IMG/VR virus record: IMGVR_UViG_3300020196_000166
Span: 1 to 30,150 of that record
Direction: 5' to 3' (one strand)
Length of the DNA: 30,150 nucleotides
Source of the DNA: a virus
In this document: piece by piece, positions 21,289 through 28,963 of the stretch
Layout of the letters: each line of letters opens with the position of its first letter
Position numbering within the stretch: position 1 is the first letter of the stretch
Translations under genes and position numbers: made by a program
The notes under the pieces: model-generated
Databases searched by the model: none
Told to the model about the DNA's origin: nothing
Seen by the model: only the letters and a program-made list of their open reading frames with translations

Positions 21289-21319
21289 GGGTATACCGAA
21301 AAAATCAGCATACCCGTAT
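21285..21319 (-). terminator. Hairpin (probable terminator) after the tail tube gene
   Basis: Arms ATATGGGTATAC and GCATACCCGTAT form a 12-position stem with one mismatch and one G-T pair around an 11-base loop. It follows the tube gene stop by 37 bases. On the minus strand the sequence after it is A/T-rich but not a U run; the better T tract is on the opposite side. It may be a weak terminator or an mRNA-stabilising 3' hairpin. Confidence 0.5.
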
Positions 21320-21356
21320 TTTTTATTTCATCATTAATATAATAATACAAATTGTA

Positions 21357-21845
21357 TTAGTATTGAAGGATAGCATAATCGTATGCAAGTGTGAGAGAAA
21401 TCTCAACAAATGCATCAGAAGACCAATCCATATCACCGAATGTAGTTGCAGTAATGAAAGCACCTTTGAGTGTCCATTCTTCAACCTTATCACCAACAGG
21501 TCCAAGAACATGAAATGTTATGTCTTTCTTGTAAAAGTCAGAATAACCATCACGACCTGTTACTGATTCATGTGATAAACGAACCCACTCCATAACTGCC
21601 TGTGCCGCTGATGGAACAATTGGATCATAGAGTTTAATAGAAACATCTTGCCATTCACCCTTACCTTTAACTTTTCTTTTAATGTTAATGTGATCCAATG
21701 TTATGGGATTAAAACTGATATTTGGGCGACCAGCACCTTTTATCAAATAAGCCGGAACTCCCTCAATATACATAATAAAACGATTTTGTAATTTCGGCTC
21801 AAACGGAGTAAAAAACACTTCCGTGGGATCAAGTAATTCAGCCAT
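21357..21845 (-). CDS. 19: Tail tube protein, gp19-like
   Basis: A 162-residue protein, the same length class as T4 gp19 (163), which stacks as hexameric rings to form the inner tail tube. Family features seen are NRFIMYIEGVPAYLIKGAGRP (an N-terminal strand then loop), an ITLDHINIKRKVKGKGEW segment near 48-65, a central SIKLYDPIVPS, and the C-terminal DWSSDAFVEISLTLAYDYA, the typical last strand of gp19 homologues. It begins at ATG 21845 with GGAG at ideal spacing. It follows the sheath gene across a 91-base gap containing a terminator-like hairpin and a candidate promoter, so the tube may have its own strong late transcript, as expected for a protein needed in more than 100 copies. Confidence 0.92.
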   Translation of the reverse strand: MAELLDPTEVFFTPFEPKLQNRFIMYIEGVPAYLIKGAGRPNISFNPITLDHINIKRKVKGKGEWQDVSIKLYDPIVPSAAQAVMEWVRLSHESVTGRDGYSDFYKKDITFHVLGPVGDKVEEWTLKGAFITATTFGDMDWSSDAFVEISLTLAYDYAILQY

Positions 21846-21876
21846 TTATATCTCCAAATTAAAATTATTCTTTTAG

Positions 21877-21884
21877 ATAAATAT
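21877..21884 (-). promoter_or_regulatory. ATATTTAT motif (candidate late promoter) before the tail tube gene
   Basis: The coding strand reads GTGTATATTTATCTAAAAG, 32 bases before the tube ATG and upstream of its GGAG site. Confidence 0.55.
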
Positions 21885-21902
21885 ACACATTTCAAAAAAT
21901 GT

Positions 21903-21926
21903 TGGGAAGAGTATTTCATCTCCCCA
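21903..21926 (-). terminator. Probable terminator after the tail sheath gene
   Basis: On the minus strand, TGGGGAG pairs with CTTCCCA (one G-T pair) around a 10-base loop, followed by ACATTTTTTG. It begins 10 bases after the sheath stop and ends before the tube promoter motif. Confidence 0.6.
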
Positions 21927-21936
21927 TTTAATTCAA

Positions 21937-24375
21937 TTAAGCACCTGGAAATGCCGCACCTGTTGATTGAATGTTGAAATCAAGAATGATAAATTCAGCA
22001 GTCTTTGCAGGTTGTAGATATAATTGTCCATAAAGAATGTTACGGTCAATAATATCCGGCGTATTGTTACTTTCATCCATGATAACACGGAAGGCATATA
22101 GACCTTGGCGTTGTTGGATTGATTCAAGATATGGGTTCACAATGTTCAAGAAACGAGTTCTTGTTTGTGATGTGTTTTGTTCAAACACAAGGTATCTTGT
22201 AGAAGAAGCAATAAACTTTTTAGAAGCAATCAAGAGTCTGCGAACATTGATACGGTCAAGTGCAGATGGGCGACCTTGAAGTGTTTTTTGTCCCCATACA
22301 CAAACGCCTGTTGCAGGAAATACTGCAATAGGATTTATTCTTGCCTCGTATAATGTATCTCTTTCAGCTTGTGTTAATCTGGTTTTAACTTCAACAACTT
22401 CTGTCAAACCACCGCGATTAAGACCAGCAGGCGCAAACCATTCAGCGGCAACACGGTCATTGAATGCAATAACGCCAGGAAGAACAACAGAAGGTGGAAC
22501 CCAAATAGGTTTGTTTTTATCGAAGTCAATAATTTTAACCCAAGGATAATATGTAGCAGCATAATTTGTGTCAAGACCTTCTGAATTGGATGTTGCACTT
22601 GCAATATTATCATTTATTCCAATTGAATCCATTACATAGAAAGCATCACCACGATTTTCACACATATCAATACCATATGTTGTTATTGCAGAATGCAATG
22701 AGTGTAATACACCTGGCATAGCAATCAAGTTAATATCAAATTCGTCTGCATTAGAAACGGCATCAATTGCCTTTTTGTAAGCAACATATCCGTCAGCAGA
22801 TGAATTTGAAATGTCAAATCCTTGTGTGTTTCCAGCTTCAATATATGTTCCTGTTTTCTTTTGTATATTTGGCTTATTACCGTCAAATCCACCTTGGAAT
22901 GGCAACATAAATTTACGAGAATCAAGAGCAGTATTTGTAGTTAAATCAATTGATGAACTATAAGCAGTTGCACTTGATGGGAAACTTGCACCCGCATTTT
23001 GTTCATAATCGCCAAGGTAGAAGTCTTCATTAGATCCTGTTGTTTGATTATCAGAAATAGGCAATGGTCTTAAATAGTTAAAGTTATCTGTATTTGAGAA
23101 ATCATAATCGAATCCCCAGTAAACTCTTCTATTGTAAGCACCGCCAATTGTTTGGTCTGTTACATAAGATGCAGAAGGTGGTTGTGTAAATGCACTTGGT
23201 ATTGGTGATATGAGAGCACGGAAACCAAATGGAACTAGGTTAGGTGAAACGCCACCATTAGTTACTGCATCTGTTGTTTCAACACGAATATATTTTGATT
23301 TATTAGAATAGTCACCATTAACAACAACTTTACCTTCATCTGTGATTGTTATGTATCTATCACCGATAACTCTAGCAATATATTTTGGTGAATTTGAATC
23401 AAGATTACACTTAAATGTTTCAATAACAGAAGGACGAATATCCTCGTCTTCGTAATTGAATGGAGTTTGTGGTAATTTAGATTGATCAACATATCTAACA
23501 ACAACATCAAAATCACCATATTCAGAACCAGCAATCGAACCAGCAGGACGAATGTTTGCAATACCAACCTTTATTTCATAGTTTGAATGAACACCATGAG
23601 AAAGAGTGTGGAATCGGAACAAGTCTGATGCACTTGCACCAACTTTTTGTGATGTCACCCAAGGTGTAGATGCTTCTAAATAATCTTGCAAAAAGTCCCA
23701 AGGTGCACCACTTGATCCAGTTTCAATCAATACAGTTGTTAGGGGATCAGCAGCAATAGATGCAGATGCCTGTTGTCTAAAATTAACATAATTGTAAACT
23801 GCATGTGTTCCATACGGGTTATACCCATATAAATCGCCGATATATGAAGTATTTTCAGGATTGATAGATGAACTAAAAGGCACACCATCTTCATTTGTTG
23901 CATTTGTAAAGAATGAAACATCTGTTGTAAAGTCACCAGCAACAGTTATTACAAAACTACCACTTGCATTTGCAGTGATAGTGGAATCAGCAAACAATGA
24001 TGTTGAGTCACCACTTGTAACAACAAATGTAGGATGTAAGAAAGAAATCAATTTCTTACCCCATGATCCAGTTGCAACAAGTGCAATTGGATGTTTCAAT
24101 GAATAACCGCCTGTGCCCATAACTCTAACTATGGTTGCACTACCTGCATTATTCAAATAGTTTTTTGCTGTGTATGGAAGATATGATTGCTCAAATGTTC
24201 CACCAAATTTTGTTAAAAATTCTCCATATCCTTGAACTACGGTAGGGACAAATGCAGGTCCCTTGAGCGTTGGTCCTATAAGAGCAGCACCAATTTGACC
24301 AATCCCCTGTTGAAGGAATGATAGATCATTTTCATTAGTAAACACTCCAGGACTTACAATTCTTTCATTAGCCAC
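21937..24375 (-). CDS. 18: Tail sheath protein, gp18-like
   Basis: An 812-residue contractile sheath protein, longer than T4 gp18 (659). The N-terminus (SPGVFTNENDLSF) and the following GPTLKGPAFVPTVVQGYGEF are classic sheath openings. Residues about 110-480 are a variable, Ser/Thr/Asn-rich outer region, probably protruding domains. The C-terminal third has the conserved sheath core: YYPWVKIIDFDKNKPIWVPP, then VAAEWFAPAGLNRGG, PIAVFPATGVCVWGQKTL, INVRRLLI and a closing AEFIILDFNIQ. It starts with GTG at 24375, preceded by GGAGATAA; no ATG in that vicinity fits better. The tube gene follows. A palindromic candidate promoter lies 40 bases ahead. Its identity is secure from the C-terminal motifs and its neighbours. 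Confidence 0.95.
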   Translation of the reverse strand: MANERIVSPGVFTNENDLSFLQQGIGQIGAALIGPTLKGPAFVPTVVQGYGEFLTKFGGTFEQSYLPYTAKNYLNNAGSATIVRVMGTGGYSLKHPIALVATGSWGKKLISFLHPTFVVTSGDSTSLFADSTITANASGSFVITVAGDFTTDVSFFTNATNEDGVPFSSSINPENTSYIGDLYGYNPYGTHAVYNYVNFRQQASASIAADPLTTVLIETGSSGAPWDFLQDYLEASTPWVTSQKVGASASDLFRFHTLSHGVHSNYEIKVGIANIRPAGSIAGSEYGDFDVVVRYVDQSKLPQTPFNYEDEDIRPSVIETFKCNLDSNSPKYIARVIGDRYITITDEGKVVVNGDYSNKSKYIRVETTDAVTNGGVSPNLVPFGFRALISPIPSAFTQPPSASYVTDQTIGGAYNRRVYWGFDYDFSNTDNFNYLRPLPISDNQTTGSNEDFYLGDYEQNAGASFPSSATAYSSSIDLTTNTALDSRKFMLPFQGGFDGNKPNIQKKTGTYIEAGNTQGFDISNSSADGYVAYKKAIDAVSNADEFDINLIAMPGVLHSLHSAITTYGIDMCENRGDAFYVMDSIGINDNIASATSNSEGLDTNYAATYYPWVKIIDFDKNKPIWVPPSVVLPGVIAFNDRVAAEWFAPAGLNRGGLTEVVEVKTRLTQAERDTLYEARINPIAVFPATGVCVWGQKTLQGRPSALDRINVRRLLIASKKFIASSTRYLVFEQNTSQTRTRFLNIVNPYLESIQQRQGLYAFRVIMDESNNTPDIIDRNILYGQLYLQPAKTAEFIILDFNIQSTGAAFPGA

Positions 24376-24413
24376 TTATTATCTCCAAAAAAATTATAGA
24401 ATTAAGTCTTCAT

Positions 24414-24421
24414 ATAAATAT
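24414..24421 (-). promoter_or_regulatory. ATATTTAT motif in a palindrome (candidate late promoter) before the sheath gene
   Basis: The coding strand reads CTTCATATTTATATGAAG (24408-24425), an 8-bp inverted repeat with the motif at its centre, 39 bases before the sheath GTG. There is no U run after it, so it is not a convincing terminator. Confidence 0.55.
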
Positions 24422-24438
24422 GAAGTAAAAAATCCAAA

Positions 24439-24738
24439 CTACGAACCAGACGGAATAAATTTACCGGAGTCTATATCTAAAATACCATCACCATATTTTT
24501 CATTTAAAGATTTAACAAGAGTTTGTTCTTCGTCTTGTAATGTAGTATATTCCGTGAATAATTTTTCACGTAATTCTTTCATTTGATCCAATCTCTTTGT
24601 CAATAAATGTAACTCTATTTCAACTTGACCAATTTGTGCAGTTGTTCGAGCATATTGTGATTGTAAATTTTTAACCGCAACAACATCATCATCGGAAAAA
24701 TTTTGTTCAGTTGTATTTGATGTAACTTCGTCTGCCAT
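24439..24738 (-). CDS. Small coiled-coil protein between neck and sheath genes
   Basis: A 99-residue acidic protein of unknown function. Residues about 20-80 form a clear heptad-type coiled coil (IELHLLTKRLDQMKELREKL). A short conserved-looking tail (YGDGILDIDSGKFIPSG) follows, of a kind I recall in small proteins of T4-like marine phages. It has no membrane segment or Cys. It starts at ATG 24738 with an AAGAGG site, 35 bases after a candidate promoter, and ends 63 bases before the sheath start. It sits where T4 has genes 16-17 (terminase) but is unrelated to them. A tail or neck accessory part, or an assembly factor, is plausible from position alone. Confidence 0.6.
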   Translation of the reverse strand: MADEVTSNTTEQNFSDDDVVAVKNLQSQYARTTAQIGQVEIELHLLTKRLDQMKELREKLFTEYTTLQDEEQTLVKSLNEKYGDGILDIDSGKFIPSGS

Positions 24739-24772
24739 AAAAACCTCTTAAATAAAATATAAAATAACAAAT

Positions 24773-24780
24773 ATAAATAT
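24773..24780 (-). promoter_or_regulatory. ATATTTAT motif (candidate late promoter) before the small coiled-coil gene
   Basis: The coding strand reads TTACATATTTATATTTG, 35 bases before the ATG at 24738, in an otherwise very T-rich gap. Confidence 0.5.
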
Positions 24781-24801
24781 GTAAAAAAATATCAAAAACT
24801 A

Positions 24802-25872
24802 TTATGTTTCATCAAATTCAGTTGGGTAAACATCCGGAGATCTATTGATAGATACATCGGTTAGTCTTTTTACCTTTTCTCTGTAATGTATTAATTCTTC
24901 ATCTGTTTGTTTATTGAGTTTACCAAATCCTTTTTCATTTTTACCAATGCGAAGAACATTTCTTCTATCGGAATTTGAAATTCCAAATTCATCATTATTT
25001 TGAGAAAGTTCTGCGGATTCTCTAGCAAGAATAGAATTTATATCACTAAATGCCTCGGATGTAAAAACAATTTTATTGGCAGTAACCAATCTCTTTGTTG
25101 TTGTTTGAGCAGCAACATCTTTTGGTAATAAATAAGCATGAGCAGTAATCTGAAAAGAAGCACGGACAATTCTATCTTGACCTGTTGTATTACTATTCTC
25201 CATTCCAATACTATCCATATTTGTAGAAAATTTGAAAAAGTTTTTATCACCAAATGATTGACCACTAAAATACACAAAATTTTCTACAATGTAATTCAAT
25301 TGATTTTGATATTCACACCAAGCAATAAAATCGTATGAAATATCAACATAATCTGGCATAGGAGTCATAAAGTATTCAGAGGGTTTTTTCTTTTCATATT
25401 GAGTGCTAAATCTATCGTATGGTGTTGTTGCATTATATTTTTGTCTCATATAATACGCAATCTGATTTACATTAGCAACTTTATTTCTACGCATTTCCGA
25501 TTTAATGTTTACGCTTGAACGGCGAAAAGTAATCAATGGTGCAAGTGTTTTTCCCTTTTTATCTTTTAGGAAACCATCTCTTTGAATAGATGCCCATTTT
25601 TCAGAATTTGCATAAATGATTGGAACCGATATATTCTCACCACCATCTTCAACTTTTAATTGCATTTTTTGATCGATAAACGATTTTATTGCAAAATCAA
25701 CATCATATAAAGTAATTCCAAGACTTCTTGTTTTATCTTTATCCCGTCTTACTTGTAAATCTCGCCTATAACCTAAATCAGTTCTTGGGTTTTGTATAGA
25801 ATTTTTGTCATCTATAAAACTATCACTTGTTCTACGAAGTGGTGGTTTCCTATATTTGCTAGAATTATTCAT
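24802..25872 (-). CDS. 15: Tail terminator / sheath stabiliser, gp15-like
   Basis: A 356-residue protein resembling T4 gp15, the hexameric ring that caps the tail and holds the last sheath and tube discs. After a basic, disordered N-terminus (about 1-52, many Arg and Lys), the core starts at LYDVDFAIKSF. ISVPIIYANSEKW (81-93) aligns with the gp15 segment RVPITYASKEHF. PDYVDISYDFIAWCEYQNQLNYIVE matches the gp15 stretch around 'yelsiftRYEDDMFQIVEQ'. RASFQITAHAYLLPKD corresponds to the gp15 C-terminal strand. T4 gp15 is 272 residues; the excess lies mainly in the two tails. Its ATG overlaps the stop of the gp14-like gene (TAATG), giving tight coupling. Order 13-14-15 matches T4. Confidence 0.8.
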   Translation of the reverse strand: MNNSSKYRKPPLRRTSDSFIDDKNSIQNPRTDLGYRRDLQVRRDKDKTRSLGITLYDVDFAIKSFIDQKMQLKVEDGGENISVPIIYANSEKWASIQRDGFLKDKKGKTLAPLITFRRSSVNIKSEMRRNKVANVNQIAYYMRQKYNATTPYDRFSTQYEKKKPSEYFMTPMPDYVDISYDFIAWCEYQNQLNYIVENFVYFSGQSFGDKNFFKFSTNMDSIGMENSNTTGQDRIVRASFQITAHAYLLPKDVAAQTTTKRLVTANKIVFTSEAFSDINSILARESAELSQNNDEFGISNSDRRNVLRIGKNEKGFGKLNKQTDEELIHYREKVKRLTDVSINRSPDVYPTEFDET

Positions 25873-26396
25873 TATATGTTGCTCGGTATATCATTATTAT
25901 CAATTGGAATTGCCGGTCTAAATTCTTCAATATGTATTCTTGAACGTCTTGTCAAGTGTGTATTTGCAATAATAGAAACATTATGACCCCATTTTTCAGT
26001 TGCAAAAGAATAATCTGGATTTTTTCCGCCGAAAAATTGATTTTCTTGAATTGAATCAACTTCCCAAAAATCACCATTATATTCTATGACATCACCAACT
26101 TCAATAAAAATATCAACCTCTTTCAAATACTCTCGTATAAATGCAAAGTTTGCCGCCTGTTGGTAGTCTTGTCCAAATTCAGTTCCTTCATATGTCTGTG
26201 CTTGATAATCTATCAATGACGGAACTTTGATAGGACTGTGATATACTTTTTTATCGGATTCATTATACAAATTTGTTTTTGTATTTTCCAATGAAAGTTT
26301 GTAAACTGCAACCTCTGTATCAATTATATCATTGACCAATTCCATATTAAACTTGTGAACAAGTCCAGCATCTCTGGTTCCATGAAATAATGGCAT
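25872..26396 (-). CDS. 14: Neck protein, gp14-like
   Basis: A 174-residue protein resembling the T4 gp14 neck protein that joins the completed tail to the head. The clearest family stretch is VGDVIEYNGDFWEVDSIQEN (about 100-119), corresponding to gp14 '[20 protein letters not shown]', followed by PDYSF. An aromatic FGQDYQQAANFAFIREYL helix region (74-91) precedes it. It is shorter than T4 gp14 (256). The ribosome site is AGGA. It starts 4 bases after the gp13-like stop and overlaps the gp15-like start. The call relies on both the motif and its position between gp13 and gp15 relatives. Confidence 0.75.
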   Translation of the reverse strand: MPLFHGTRDAGLVHKFNMELVNDIIDTEVAVYKLSLENTKTNLYNESDKKVYHSPIKVPSLIDYQAQTYEGTEFGQDYQQAANFAFIREYLKEVDIFIEVGDVIEYNGDFWEVDSIQENQFFGGKNPDYSFATEKWGHNVSIIANTHLTRRSRIHIEEFRPAIPIDNNDIPSNI

Positions 26397-26400
26397 TATT

Positions 26401-27531
26401 TTATCCTATGTAAATTGATAAAGGAGTTCCATTCAAACTAGCTGCAAGTGCTTCAGTTTCTAATCTTTTTGCTTCTAATAATTTACTTCTGGTCATTGTA
26501 TCTAACATAGTTCTTAATTGTTCTACCAATGCCTGTTTTTCTGCAGTTGCTGCAGAAAGTAAATCGGCAGCATTAAGAGTTGTTTCACCATTTGGTATTG
26601 GTATACTTCCATATTTACCGCGAATATATCCAAGCATTTCTTTTGCTAATGCCAAACCAAAACTGTATATCCATGTTTTTCCCGGAGAATTTATTTGTGA
26701 ATAAACCATATAATCATAAGGTGCATTTGACATATCAGAAACCTGTCCACCCGGATATTTTAATGGATTACTTCTTTCTTCTTTTACAATATACTCAATC
26801 CACAATTTGAAATTTTTTGTTGGTACTGGAAATATACGAAGTTCATTTTTTATTATTTCAAATGTAAAGGCAGATTTACGCATTAAATCATTGAACTCTA
26901 TTGCTTGAATACGAAGCAAATCTGCATACATTGGCATCAACATAAATGATACACCAGTAGAATAAGCACCGAACCCAAATGTGTCAAGCATTGCTTGATT
27001 TCCCAAATAAGGATCGTAAAATCTCATTGAAGCCGGTGGGGAATAGTGATGTACTTTTTTTATTTCTATTGAACCGGTTGGAACTTTTACATCACGTATT
27101 AGTGTATCTAAATCATATCGTTGTTTTCCAACAGTAATATCAATAGATGAAGAATAAAATTTAACATTACCGTTAGTAAAAGTTTCACTACCATATTCGG
27201 TTGCAAGTTGAACAAGTGGACCCATTCCAGTTGAAATGTTGCGTTGTGTTAAATTTGATCCAGTAGATGCACCTATTATACTCAAAAGATTTTGTTGTAT
27301 GTTGAATTGATTTATGTGATATGAATACTCATAAACTGCTTCTTCAAAACAAGTATAAAAATTTACATCTTGCAATTCAACATCAACAAGTGGATAACCC
27401 AATCTTTTAGCACACCAATCCGCAAAAGGATCTGCTTCTGCTTGAAAATCAGCATCGTTATCAAATGTTCCAAACGGTGTGCTACCAGTTGTAAAACTTG
27501 AACTACCAGGCCAAATAGGAATATCTGTCAT
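26401..27531 (-). CDS. 13: Neck protein, gp13-like
   Basis: A 376-residue protein resembling T4 gp13, which with gp14 forms the collar joining head and tail. Family marks are KRLGYPLVDVELQDVNFYTC (42-61), matching gp13 '[20 protein letters not shown]'; a segment FRIFP/VPTKNFKLWIEYI-like near 235-250; and a C-terminal helical region, ALAKEMLGYIRGKYGSIPIP with AATAEKQALVEQL, matching gp13 'ALAKELNGQILAKHQ' and 'ARLEKEALREEL'. It exceeds T4 gp13 (309) mainly through the N-terminal 35 residues and a C-terminal tail ending PLSIYIG (gp13: PFGILVG). It begins immediately after the PhoH stop (TAAATG). Identity is well supported. Confidence 0.85.
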   Translation of the reverse strand: MTDIPIWPGSSSFTTGSTPFGTFDNDADFQAEADPFADWCAKRLGYPLVDVELQDVNFYTCFEEAVYEYSYHINQFNIQQNLLSIIGASTGSNLTQRNISTGMGPLVQLATEYGSETFTNGNVKFYSSSIDITVGKQRYDLDTLIRDVKVPTGSIEIKKVHHYSPPASMRFYDPYLGNQAMLDTFGFGAYSTGVSFMLMPMYADLLRIQAIEFNDLMRKSAFTFEIIKNELRIFPVPTKNFKLWIEYIVKEERSNPLKYPGGQVSDMSNAPYDYMVYSQINSPGKTWIYSFGLALAKEMLGYIRGKYGSIPIPNGETTLNAADLLSAATAEKQALVEQLRTMLDTMTRSKLLEAKRLETEALAASLNGTPLSIYIG

Positions 27532-28281
27532 TTACTTCTCGGTTTTTGTTTCTTCAAAATACTTCAATATATCATCAACAATAGGATGACGGTGGTTTGT
27601 TTTTAACTCATAAACCCCCAATCCATTTATCTTGTCTTTCATATTAAATAAATATGGAAGACCAGAATCTTTTTTCTGTTTTAAGTCAATTTGTGATATA
27701 TCTCCAGTTAAAATCATTTTTGAATTTATACCAAGACGAGACAATATCATTTCCATTTGTGGTTTGGTTACATTTTGTGATTCATCAACTATCACACAAG
27801 AATTTACAAATGTTCTACCACGAAGAAAAGAGATAGGAGCAATTTCTATCTTATCTTCAGCCATTAACTTTTCAATTTTTTCTTTATGGTATAACATATT
27901 CATATTTGCTTGAATAGGAGATACCCAAGGATCCATTTTTTCTTTTATATTACCAGGAAGAAATCCTAAATCTTCATTCGATACCGTTGGTCTTGTAATT
28001 ATTATTCTTTCAACTTCACGATAGAAAAAACATTCAAGGGCAATTTGTGTTGCAAGTAATGTTTTACCAGAGCCAGCTTTACCAACAAATACTGAAATTG
28101 TATCACGAAGAGCATCAGCTTTTATCCTCTTTTGTTCGTCATTAAGAGTAAGTTGGAACTGTATTTTATTCTTAATAGTTTTTCTTCCTTTTTTTATACC
28201 AGTTGTATTAAGACTTGATACTTCTTCTTCACTCAACAAATGTTCATTGTTATTCGTTTCTTCGTTATATTCAGAACACAT
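27532..28281 (-). CDS. phoH: PhoH-like ATPase
   Basis: A 249-residue PhoH-family P-loop ATPase. Walker A is VGKAGSGKT (66-74), with ITRPTVSNEDLGFLPGNIKEKM (95-116), the most characteristic PhoH stretch, behind it. Walker B is VIVDESQN (163-170), followed by MILTGDISQIDL (189-200) and a late NHRHP (229-233). The first 40 residues are acidic and probably disordered. The PhoH fold is helicase-like and is associated with RNA metabolism in bacteria; its phage role is unresolved. Phage copies are common in marine myoviruses. The ribosome site is AGGAG. The gene is sandwiched between a GAF-like membrane protein (8 bases upstream) and gp13 (no gap), so it would be expressed with structural genes. The family assignment is sure; the job here is not. 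Confidence 0.92.
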   Translation of the reverse strand: MCSEYNEETNNNEHLLSEEEVSSLNTTGIKKGRKTIKNKIQFQLTLNDEQKRIKADALRDTISVFVGKAGSGKTLLATQIALECFFYREVERIIITRPTVSNEDLGFLPGNIKEKMDPWVSPIQANMNMLYHKEKIEKLMAEDKIEIAPISFLRGRTFVNSCVIVDESQNVTKPQMEMILSRLGINSKMILTGDISQIDLKQKKDSGLPYLFNMKDKINGLGVYELKTNHRHPIVDDILKYFEETKTEK

Positions 28282-28289
28282 AATGGCTC

Positions 28290-28889
28290 CTATAATAATT
28301 TAGAAAGGGTATCTCCCATTGATTTTACGTCAGCTTCAATTTCGGATAATATGTTATCCAATTTCTCAACTTTATGGGTCCATTCAAAACCTACAATAGC
28401 GATAAATTCCGATCCTTTTCGTATCGGATAAACCACTGCTGATTTAGACCCTCTCTGTGAAAAAAATGCTTTTGTAATTAAGTCCTCTATATTATCTACA
28501 ACAGGATATACCGCCTTATGATTTACTACATCTTCAACGAAGTTTGAGTAAAGAGACATCGGTAAGTTCTGATATTGCTTAAACTCTGTGCTAACCCCTT
28601 CATCGAGTGATTCAAATGAGGTTGAGAGTTTGGTCATGGATTTGCCTGTCTTGTATTTACCACCGTTATGTCTTTGAAGTATAAATGCACGCTGACATTT
28701 ATATTCTTCTAACAGTTGATCTAATATGGTTTGGATAAGTTTGGAATGAGAAATCTCTCGGTCAATTCTTTTTTGTTTGTATTCACCATATTTGTATTTG
28801 AGAAACCAAGAAAGAAACACACCAAGTAGTGTGGCAATACTTGATACCGCCAAAGAAATGATGTCTATGTATTGAATTTGAGTTTCCAT
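28290..28889 (-). CDS. Membrane-anchored GAF-like sensor domain protein
   Basis: A 199-residue protein. Residues about 8-30 (IDIISLAVSSIATLLGVFLSWFL) form one membrane helix at the N-terminus. The rest is a soluble alpha/beta domain with features of a degenerate GAF fold: QRAFILQRHNGGKY (66-79), then a central SAVVYPIRKGSEFIAIVGFEW strand pair (about 148-168) and a terminal helix with many acidic residues. 'HNGG' proteins like this occur in large phages, as far as I recall. No catalytic residues are visible. There is no Shine-Dalgarno before the ATG, and a one-base variant of the intergenic motif (CTATTTAT) lies right in front, so the start or the promoter could be elsewhere. PhoH follows 8 bases later. 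Function unknown; signalling at the host inner membrane is possible. Confidence 0.6.
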   Translation of the reverse strand: METQIQYIDIISLAVSSIATLLGVFLSWFLKYKYGEYKQKRIDREISHSKLIQTILDQLLEEYKCQRAFILQRHNGGKYKTGKSMTKLSTSFESLDEGVSTEFKQYQNLPMSLYSNFVEDVVNHKAVYPVVDNIEDLITKAFFSQRGSKSAVVYPIRKGSEFIAIVGFEWTHKVEKLDNILSEIEADVKSMGDTLSKLL

Positions 28890-28918
28890 TTGTAATAAAT
28901 AGCAAAGTGAAAATAAAA

Positions 28919-28940
28919 AAGGGTGACAAATGTCACCCTT
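28919..28940 (-). terminator. Intrinsic terminator after the internal-protein-like gene
   Basis: AAGGGTGACA pairs with TGTCACCCTT (about 9 usable base pairs), followed on the minus strand by TTTTATTTTC. It lies 24 bases after the stop codon of the gene at 28964-30150. Confidence 0.8.
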
Positions 28941-28963
28941 ATTAAAATTTATTTTTATGGAAT

